64,000 nucleotides of DNA from Roseiflexus castenholzii DSM 13941 (lineage in GTDB: Bacteria; Chloroflexota; Chloroflexia; Chloroflexales; Roseiflexaceae). The position numbers were made by a program, and so were the translations under genes. The notes below the pieces were generated by a model. It searched no databases, was not told the origin of the DNA, and saw nothing but the letters and a program-made list of their open reading frames with translations. Of the stretch, positions 58,409 to 64,000 are shown in pieces. Numbering within the stretch: position 1 is the first letter of the stretch; each line of letters opens with the position of its first letter. The stretch is taken from assembly GCF_000017805.1 (NCBI RefSeq), contig NC_009767.1, positions 744,001 through 808,000 of the forward strand, in the 5' to 3' direction.

Positions 58409-59254
58409 TTATGAAGCCAGCAGACCGGTGATGCCGAGCGCTCCGGGTCCCATATGCGTACCAAGCACCGCACCAATCTGCACGGTGCGAATACGATCAC
58501 GAACGAGTAATCCCGCATTGGCGCAGGCATCCGCCAGCGATTCGGCATCGGCGCGGTCGGTCGTGTAGACAACGCTCAATTCCTGATACACGCCGCGCGA
58601 CTGCGCCAGTTCCAGCAAGCGCGCCGGAACCCTTCGCCAGGTGCGCACCCGTTCAACCGGCAGCACCTGCGAGTCGCGCACTTCCAGGATTGGCTTCACA
58701 TCGAGCAATGTACCCAACAACGCGCGCGTGCGACTGATACGCCCGCCGCGTTCCAGGTAGCGCAATGTCTGGAGCGCCACATACGCGACCGTCCGATCGC
58801 GCAGACGTTCCACCAATGCAACTGCCTCATCGAGTGTTGCCCCCTGCGACAGGCGGCGCGCGGCGGCGAGCGCCAGGTAGGCAATGGGCATCGCAATCGA
58901 GTGGCTGTCCACACAGACAATGCGGGCATCGGCAACCAGGCGCGCTGCCTGGACGGCAGCGCCGTAGGTGGCGCTCAAGCCGGCGGCGACGCTGAGCGAC
59001 AGCACCGCGCTGCCATCACGGGTCAATTCCCGAAACACCTCCTCGAACATTCCAACCGACGGCGCGGACGTGGTTGGAAGGTCGTCATGTTCCGCGATCC
59101 AGCGATAGTACTCATCGCGGCTGATGTCGATGTCGTCGCGCAACGTTGCGCCCCGGCGGTGTAACAGCACCGGAACGACATGGATATGATACGCAGCGCG
59201 GACATCGGCAGGAATATCCGCAGTTGAGTCAACAACGATCTTGACTGATGGCAT
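58409..59254 (-). CDS. fakB: DegV-family fatty-acid-binding protein (FakB), copy 2
   Basis: The 281-residue DegV protein starts MPSVKIVVDSTADIPADVRA, with the phosphate-contact SxAxP-like TSAPSVGMFEEVFRELT and DSHSIAMPIAYLALAAARRL. FakB presents a fatty acid to the FakA kinase, which phosphorylates the carboxylate. The stop of the upstream degV gene is 3 bp before this ATG. The two copies are diverged over their length, so they may bind different fatty acids (for example saturated and unsaturated, as in Staphylococcus). Numbering of the copies is mine. Confidence 0.9.
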   Translation of the reverse strand: MPSVKIVVDSTADIPADVRAAYHIHVVPVLLHRRGATLRDDIDISRDEYYRWIAEHDDLPTTSAPSVGMFEEVFRELTRDGSAVLSLSVAAGLSATYGAAVQAARLVADARIVCVDSHSIAMPIAYLALAAARRLSQGATLDEAVALVERLRDRTVAYVALQTLRYLERGGRISRTRALLGTLLDVKPILEVRDSQVLPVERVRTWRRVPARLLELAQSRGVYQELSVVYTTDRADAESLADACANAGLLVRDRIRTVQIGAVLGTHMGPGALGITGLLAS

Positions 59255-59257
59255 CAA

Positions 59258-60106
59258 TCAATCGATCCCTTCGAACACCGCCACTCCCATGGCGCCGGGT
59301 CCGAGGAACGCGCCGACACTCGGACCGAACTGTGCAATCTGCACCCGATCACGAGGAAAGATCGGATCGACCTTTTCCAGCAACTTCTCGACATCTTCCG
59401 GCGTCGTTGCGTACAGCGCCGTCACCTCACGAACGCGCGGAAAATCTTCGATGAAGGTATACAACCCTTCGATGGCTTTGGCGCGGGTGCGGGTGCGCTC
59501 ATAGGGGACGATTTCGCCGTCATCGATCAGGAGCAGCGGCTTGATGCGCTGCATCGAACCGAGCACCGTCGTTGCCAGCGCAAGCCGACCGCTGTGTTCG
59601 AGATATTCGATGGTATCGACAAAGAAGACCAGATGGCAGTGCTGGATCAGCAGATTGATCAAGTGTGTCACTTCATCGGGCGTTGCACCATCGCGCACCG
59701 CACGCGCCGCGTGGATCACAATCATGCCGAGCGCCATCGAGATCAACTTACTGTCGATGATTTCCACCCGACTGGATGACGCCGGCAGGCGATTGCGCGC
59801 CTGTTGCGCCACGCGATAATTCGGCACGATACGGTTGGAGAGATGAATCGAAAAAATGTATTCATACTCCAGCGTCAGGCGACGGTAGAGTTGCTCGAAG
59901 GTCATCATTGGCGGCGGTTGCGCCGCGATCTGCGCACGATTCTCCTGCATTGCCTGGTAAAACTGCTCCGCAGTAATGTCGAGACCGGCGCGGTAACTCT
60001 GATTGCCGACGACAATCTGGAGCGGGACGATCTCGATCCCTAATTCGTGCGCCACACTCAAAGGAATGTCGCTGGAACTATCCGTGACAATTTTGATGCT
60101 TGCCAT
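59258..60106 (-). CDS. fakB: DegV-family fatty-acid-binding protein (FakB), copy 1
   Basis: The 282-residue protein opens MASIKIVTDSSSDIPLSVAH, has AAQPPPMMTFEQLYRRLTLE in place of the usual TSQPS loop, IIDSKLISMALGMIVIHAAR, and the C-terminal SVGAFLGPGAMGVAVFEG (the GPG loop). It belongs to DegV/FakB. The QPPP loop where most members have QPS/T is a notable change near the carboxylate pocket. It follows fakA by 37 bp and is transcribed with the second copy. It would supply exogenous or recycled fatty acids for phosphorylation. Confidence 0.9.
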   Translation of the reverse strand: MASIKIVTDSSSDIPLSVAHELGIEIVPLQIVVGNQSYRAGLDITAEQFYQAMQENRAQIAAQPPPMMTFEQLYRRLTLEYEYIFSIHLSNRIVPNYRVAQQARNRLPASSSRVEIIDSKLISMALGMIVIHAARAVRDGATPDEVTHLINLLIQHCHLVFFVDTIEYLEHSGRLALATTVLGSMQRIKPLLLIDDGEIVPYERTRTRAKAIEGLYTFIEDFPRVREVTALYATTPEDVEKLLEKVDPIFPRDRVQIAQFGPSVGAFLGPGAMGVAVFEGID

Positions 60107-60143
60107 ACGTTTCTCGTTTCACCTTCTCCATCAGCAGCGCCGG

Positions 60144-61697
60144 TTATTCGAGGGCAATGGCGACGCCACTGCCCGGTTGACCGCCAGCATGAACTTCGAC
60201 GTGCAGCATCGGGAAAGCAACCCGAATCTCCTGCGCCAGTCGCTCCGCATGCGTCTGGTCAACAGCCTGTCCATAGTAGAGCGTGACGACCTCGGCAGCG
60301 TTCGCGCCCATCTGCTGAAGTGTATGGCACACATTATACGCATCTTGCACCGCTTCTGCAGGCGTCTCCATCTCGTTGCGACGCTGTCCATCGAAGGTGA
60401 TAACCCGCACCCGTTCTGCTGCTGCTGTCATTGCCCGAATGTTCTGATCGACGTCTGCCTGGAAGTTCAGCGCCAGCAGCGCGGCAATGCCCTGTGGCGG
60501 CGAGGTTGCCGGCACGATAGCAATGCGCCTGGCGAACAACGGTGCGGTTGCCTGCGCAGTTTCCGCCGCCTGCGGATCATTGGGCAGCACAATGATCTCC
60601 TGCTGCGGCAGGCGCTCAAAGGCTGCGCGCCACTCGTCGATGGTCGGCGGCGTATTCGTCTCCCACACCAGATCGGCGCGCAGGTCGCGCAGGATGGCTG
60701 CGTATCCGGCGCCTGGCGCCAGTGCAATGATTCCCGGCGCAGGGTTCGCCGGTGTATCCGGTTGAGTGTCGGAAAGCGCCGCACCCGAATGGTGCGCCAT
60801 GCGTTGCAGATCCATGTTCACGACTTCGATCTGATCGAGAATGCCATACGCTAACGCCTGATTGAGCGCGTCGCCCGGTCGTGGAGTGTGAAGATGTATT
60901 TTGACTAGCGCGCGATCTCCGGCGATCACCAGCGATTCGCCGAGCGCCGCAAAGACTCGTCGGAGCGTTTCCGGTGGTGCGGTTGCGTGATGGATGACAA
61001 AACTGGTGCAGTACCCTGCGCTCTCGGCATGATCATCAACGGTTGCGGTGGGTGTCACGGTTGGGGCATGCGAATCACTGGCTTCGCCGCGGGCATAGCG
61101 CAGCAGCGCTTCGAGCAGGACCAGCAAACCCTGCCCGCCCGCATCGACCACGCCTGCGTCGCGCAGGGTCGCCAGCAACTGCGGCGTGCGCGCCACGGCG
61201 GCGCGCGCTTCGCGCACGGCTGCCTCGAGCACGGCGCTCAACGATGCTTCACCTGCGGCGATGGCGCGCTGCGCCGCCTCACCGGCGCAGCGGATGACCG
61301 TCAACATCGTTCCTTCGACCGGACGCAACACGGCTTCGTAGGCGCGCGTGCTGCCATGCGTCAGGGCCACCGCCATTTCGCGCCCGCTCATCAGGTGATG
61401 TCCGGCAAGCGCCGCGGCAACACCACGCAGGATTTGCGACAGAATGATGCCTGAGTTGCCGCGCCCGCGCATCGTCGCCCAGTAGCCAACCTGCTCCGCC
61501 ACTGTGCCGCACGAAGGATGCGGCGTAATGTCGCGCAATGCGCTGCTCAATGTCAGCGCCATGTTCGTCCCGGTATCGCCGTCGGGAACAGGGAACACAT
61601 TCAATGCATTGAGCGAGGCGGCGTGACGCTCCAGATCGCGCGACGCCGCGCGTAACGCTTCCAGCAGATGCTCGCCATTCCACGCGCCCGTCATCAT
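60144..61697 (-). CDS. fakA: FakA fatty-acid kinase (DAK2-domain YloV family)
   Basis: The 517-residue protein has an N-terminal Dak2 kinase domain with FPVPDGDTGTNMALTL (metal-binding Asp residues, about 35-50) and TMRGRGNSGIILSQILRGVA (about 73-92). The central region follows after DAGVVDAGGQGLLVLLEAL. The C-terminal EDD-like domain ends in VEVHAGGQPGSGVAIALE. It phosphorylates FakB-bound fatty acids for phospholipid synthesis. It overlaps asp23 by 4 bp and precedes two fakB genes, so the whole set is one operon. Confidence 0.93.
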   Translation of the reverse strand: MMTGAWNGEHLLEALRAASRDLERHAASLNALNVFPVPDGDTGTNMALTLSSALRDITPHPSCGTVAEQVGYWATMRGRGNSGIILSQILRGVAAALAGHHLMSGREMAVALTHGSTRAYEAVLRPVEGTMLTVIRCAGEAAQRAIAAGEASLSAVLEAAVREARAAVARTPQLLATLRDAGVVDAGGQGLLVLLEALLRYARGEASDSHAPTVTPTATVDDHAESAGYCTSFVIHHATAPPETLRRVFAALGESLVIAGDRALVKIHLHTPRPGDALNQALAYGILDQIEVVNMDLQRMAHHSGAALSDTQPDTPANPAPGIIALAPGAGYAAILRDLRADLVWETNTPPTIDEWRAAFERLPQQEIIVLPNDPQAAETAQATAPLFARRIAIVPATSPPQGIAALLALNFQADVDQNIRAMTAAAERVRVITFDGQRRNEMETPAEAVQDAYNVCHTLQQMGANAAEVVTLYYGQAVDQTHAERLAQEIRVAFPMLHVEVHAGGQPGSGVAIALE

Positions 61698-62053
61698 CGA
61701 CCTCCCACCCCTTGCACACGAATATTGACCGTCGGTTCAGGAAGGTCGAGCGTAAACGACAGCGCGGCGCGCACGGCAGATTGTGCGGCGCGCGCCACAT
61801 CGGCGATGGATCTGCCGGTCTGGACGATCAGGTGGACATCGACGGCGAGATCGTTCTGATGCACATGCACGTCAACGCCGCGGCGCGCTTCGCCCGGCGG
61901 AAGAACAAACGGCGGACCCTGTGGATCGGTCAGTCCGGCGACGCCATCGGTTTGCAGCGCTGCGGCAGCGGCAATGGACGCGATGGCGCGCGGCGCGATC
62001 AGAACGCGACCTGCGGGTTTGCCGATGGCGGTGTGGTTGTTCACGGTGTTCAT
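61694..62053 (-). CDS. Asp23/Gls24 family protein
   Basis: The 119-residue protein has GRVLIAPRAIASIAAAAALQ, TDGVAGLTDPQG and VDVHVHQNDLAVDVHLIVQT, then SIADVARAAQSAVRAALSFT, the standard Asp23 layout. These proteins sit at the membrane, often encoded just before fakA, and are linked to envelope stress. ATG 62053 follows GGAGAG. The overlap with fakA indicates coupling. Its promoter must overlap that of the divergent rpmB gene. Confidence 0.88.
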   Translation of the reverse strand: MNTVNNHTAIGKPAGRVLIAPRAIASIAAAAALQTDGVAGLTDPQGPPFVLPPGEARRGVDVHVHQNDLAVDVHLIVQTGRSIADVARAAQSAVRAALSFTLDLPEPTVNIRVQGVGGR

Positions 62054-62064
62054 AGTCTCTCCAG

Positions 62065-62093
62065 TTGCATGGTGCATCAGAATGTGGTATAGT
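62065..62093 (+). promoter_or_regulatory. rpmB promoter
   Basis: TTGCAT (62065-62070), a 17-bp spacer and TATAGT (62088-62093) lie directly upstream of rpmB, giving a leader of about 55 nt with a small CCGG/CCGG hairpin. The -35 box begins 12 bp from the divergent asp23 start. Confidence 0.65.
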
Positions 62094-62154
62094 CTCCCCT
62101 TAGTGTGTCAAAGACGTTGTGGGATTCCCGGCAGGTCCGGGGGAGCAGGCTGAT

Positions 62155-62361
62155 ATGGCAAAGTGTATGGTATGCAACAAGAGCGTCAGTTTTGGGCGCA
62201 ACATCCGGCATAAAGCGTCGGGCGGCTGGGCGCGGCGCGCGCCGAAGACCAATCGCACCTTCAAGCCGAATGTGCAGAAGACGACGATCATGGTCGATGG
62301 CGAGAAAGTGCAGATCAAGGTGTGCACCCAATGCCTGCGCACGATGTATCGAGCGCGCTGA
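62155..62361 (+). CDS. rpmB: Ribosomal protein L28
   Basis: The 68-residue protein reads MAKCMVCNKSVSFGRNIRHK, ASGGWARRAPKTNRTFKPNV and ends VCTQCLRTMYRAR. Two CxxC pairs (Cys4/Cys7 and Cys54/Cys57) make it the zinc-binding (C+) form. It is part of the 50S subunit. ATG 62155 follows GGGAGCAGG; the frame is open upstream but lacks a site. A hairpin terminator follows. Confidence 0.96.
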   Translation: MAKCMVCNKSVSFGRNIRHKASGGWARRAPKTNRTFKPNVQKTTIMVDGEKVQIKVCTQCLRTMYRAR

Positions 62362-62382
62362 ATGTGCTGAGACCGATCGCTC

Positions 62383-62416
62383 AGGCTGGCGTCGCATGGC
62401 GATGCCAGCCTTTCTC
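62383..62416. terminator. Terminator hairpin after rpmB
   Basis: AGGCTGGC (62383-62390) pairs with GCCAGCCT (62404-62411), followed by TTTCT. It lies 21 bp after the rpmB stop and can also serve the convergent Cof-type gene. Confidence 0.75.
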
Positions 62417-62452
62417 ATTGAACGAAAACGCCCGACATTATAGCGGATAGAG

Positions 62453-63268
62453 TCAGGACGCGCAATTCAAGACGTAGCGTCGCAGCGCGTGGGCAACGCC
62501 AGCCTCGCTGACCGGCGGCAGCACGGCATGCGCTCGTGCGCGCACTGCCGGTGTCGCATTCCCCATCGCCAGCCCAAGCCCTGCCCAGGTAATCATCGAG
62601 ATGTCGTTCTCCTGATCGCCAATGGCCAGGACTGCTTCACGCGGCGCTCCCAGCGACTGCGCCAGGGCGGATAGTGCATTTCCCTTGCTGACGTGCGGTG
62701 CTGTCAGTTCGCCAAAGATGGCGTGCGAACGAACGACTGCCAGTGCGCCGCCGAATCTGGCGGTCAGGCGCATCAGTTCACGCTCGACCACCGGCGGCTC
62801 GGCGACGAACAGCAATTTGGTGGGTGGCACACGTTCAACCAGACGATCCAGATCGGGAGTAACGACCATCTCTGTCCCTTCGGGATGGAAGGCAAGGTAG
62901 CGTTCGAGTTCCGGTCGATACGCCGTGATATGGTGAATATCATCGATATAGGCAACCACACACATGTCGGCATCGAGGAGTTCGCGCACTGCCGCCGCTG
63001 CCAGTTCGGCAGGCATTGCCGCATGGTAGAGCGTATCGCCGGTCAGCGGGTGACGCACCAGCGCCCCCTGGTAACAGATAATCGGCGCGCGAATATCGAG
63101 TTCGCGCGCAAACGGCAGTGCTGCGCCAAACATGCGCCCGGTCGCCAGCGTTACGTCAATACCGCGCGCCTGCACGGCGGCAATTGTTTCGCGCACGTCG
63201 GGATGAATGGTCAGATCATGGTCGATGACCGTGCCATCGAGATCAAGGGCGATCAGTTGGAAGGGCAT
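62453..63268 (-). CDS. Cof-type HAD phosphatase
   Basis: The 271-residue protein has motif I ALDLDGTVID (Asp9/Asp11 region), motif II VTLATGRMFG, a C2-type cap, motif III in HVSKGNALSALAQSLG (Lys) and motif IV AIGDQENDISMITWAG. Cof enzymes dephosphorylate sugar phosphates and cofactors. ATG 63268 gives the typical MPFQLIALDLDGT start; ATG 63283 is also in frame. Either way it overlaps the upstream dehydrogenase gene by 26-41 bp, so the two are coupled. Substrate unknown. Confidence 0.88.
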   Translation of the reverse strand: MPFQLIALDLDGTVIDHDLTIHPDVRETIAAVQARGIDVTLATGRMFGAALPFARELDIRAPIICYQGALVRHPLTGDTLYHAAMPAELAAAAVRELLDADMCVVAYIDDIHHITAYRPELERYLAFHPEGTEMVVTPDLDRLVERVPPTKLLFVAEPPVVERELMRLTARFGGALAVVRSHAIFGELTAPHVSKGNALSALAQSLGAPREAVLAIGDQENDISMITWAGLGLAMGNATPAVRARAHAVLPPVSEAGVAHALRRYVLNCAS

Positions 63269-64000
63269 CGGGTTGCGTTCCATGGTTCATCTTCGCTCTA
63301 CGCCCGGGCAGGGCTTCGGGATTGACAATGTGCGGCGGATGTTCGCCGCGCAGGAGACGAACGATTTGCGCTACTGCGCCATGGTGCATCACCCGCACGC
63401 CATCGTCCGTAAACGATGCGATGTGCGGCGTGAGGATAACGTGTGGAAATTGTAGGAGTGGGTGGTCATTGGGAAGCGGCTCCGGGTCGAAGACATCAAG
63501 ACCGGCGCCTGCCAGGTGTCCGGTGGTGAGCGCGTCGATCAGCGCCGCCTGATCGATGACCGCACCACGACTGACGTTGATCAGAAATGCGCCCTTTGGC
63601 AGTAGCGCCAGTTCACGCGCGCCGATCAGACCGCGCGTTGACGGGGTGAGCGCACAATGCAGCGTCAGAAACTCTGATTGCGGCAGAAGATTGTCGAGCG
63701 TTTCTACATGCACAACATCCAGCGCTGCAAACGCTTCAGCAGGCGCGAGCGGGTCGTATGCCGCCACGCGCATCCCCAGACCCTGGCGGCAGATCTGCGC
63801 CACGCGCCGCCCAATGCGCCCCAGACCGACGACTCCCAGCGTTTTGCCGCGCACCTCGACGCCACGCAATCGCGCGGCGCTCCATCCTGCGGTGCGGAAA
63901 CGATGGTCGGCAGCAACGACCTGCTTTGCCAGCGCCAGTACCAGTGCGACGGCATGCTCCGCCGTGCTCTCGGTTGGACCGTCGGGGGTGTTGATTACTA
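63243..64000 (-). CDS. D-isomer-specific 2-hydroxyacid dehydrogenase, N-terminus beyond window
   Basis: The reverse strand is open to the window edge. It reads VINTPDGPTESTAEHAVALV, then LRGVEVRGKTLGVVGLGRIG with the Rossmann GxGxxG, and NVSRGAVIDQAALIDALTTG. The catalytic Arg is probably in the INVSRGAVID segment, the Glu in FDPEPLPNDHPLLQ and the His in LTPHIASFTDDG. The first 80-100 residues are missing. It resembles phosphoglycerate dehydrogenase-like or glyoxylate reductase-type enzymes; no ACT domain is present at the C-terminus. It is followed by the Cof-type phosphatase with overlap. Confidence 0.9.
   Translation of the reverse strand, partial: VINTPDGPTESTAEHAVALVLALAKQVVAADHRFRTAGWSAARLRGVEVRGKTLGVVGLGRIGRRVAQICRQGLGMRVAAYDPLAPAEAFAALDVVHVETLDNLLPQSEFLTLHCALTPSTRGLIGARELALLPKGAFLINVSRGAVIDQAALIDALTTGHLAGAGLDVFDPEPLPNDHPLLQFPHVILTPHIASFTDDGVRVMHHGAVAQIVRLLRGEHPPHIVNPEALPGRRAKMNHGTQPDALPTDRP

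Overview
The window is GC-rich, densely packed bacterial chromosome. Several signs point to a filamentous anoxygenic phototroph of the Chloroflexota, most like Roseiflexus: the style of the secreted proteins (an N-terminal YLPL tract after the signal peptide), many dispersed intergenic repeats that yield spurious reading frames, a DabAB/SbtAB bicarbonate-uptake cluster and a fused GlcD-GlcF-type oxidoreductase. This assignment is inference from content, not from a marker gene. No rRNA, tRNA, convincing CRISPR array, prophage or intact insertion sequence was seen.

Layout. 1-5.5 kb: a family III CoA-transferase (cut by the window edge), divergent from an acyl-CoA synthetase and a fused FAD/Fe-S 2-hydroxyacid oxidase. 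5.6-10.7 kb: a KimA-like K+ transporter with its own promoter and a roughly 215-nt structured leader, two small membrane proteins, decayed coding sequence and an SPFH/prohibitin protein. 11.1-19.7 kb: an inorganic-carbon cluster, dabB-dabA, a DsrE-like protein, an ATPase/winged-helix regulator, sbtA and a PII-like sbtB. 19.8-24.2 kb: uvrA and a tandem double MNT/HEPN array. 24.3-30.2 kb: a cell-envelope block (Ser/Thr kinase, SEDS protein, penicillin-binding protein, TPR lipoprotein). 30.4-34.8 kb: citrate synthase, a small DUF542-like protein, acyl-CoA dehydrogenase and an exported protein. 35.3-41.4 kb: phoU-pstB-pstA-pstC-pstS, where pstS encodes two nearly identical binding domains in tandem behind a Pho-box-like promoter. 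41.5-47.3 kb: a dCache-HAMP-STAS sensor, a small membrane protein, a histidine kinase/response regulator pair and HMG-CoA lyase. 47.5-53.7 kb: two secreted proteins and a GH51 arabinofuranosidase. 54.2-64 kb: a haloacid dehalogenase, a frameshifted MNT-HepT fusion, then recG, two fakB/degV genes, fakA and asp23 as one leftward operon, divergent rpmB, a Cof-type phosphatase and a truncated 2-hydroxyacid dehydrogenase.

The best candidate for an interesting system is the 11.1-19.7 kb carbon cluster. It pairs an energy-coupled DAB pump (catalytic Cys/Asp/His/Cys all present) with an SbtA/SbtB transporter and a one-component regulator of unusual architecture. Near-consensus promoters precede dabB and sbtA, and a perfect palindrome covers the dabB -35 box. 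A second theme is a seven-copy dispersed element with ATACCAAT/ATTGGTAT ends. Three copies start at the last base of a stop codon or supply the stop, and six lie within 100 bp upstream of a start codon.
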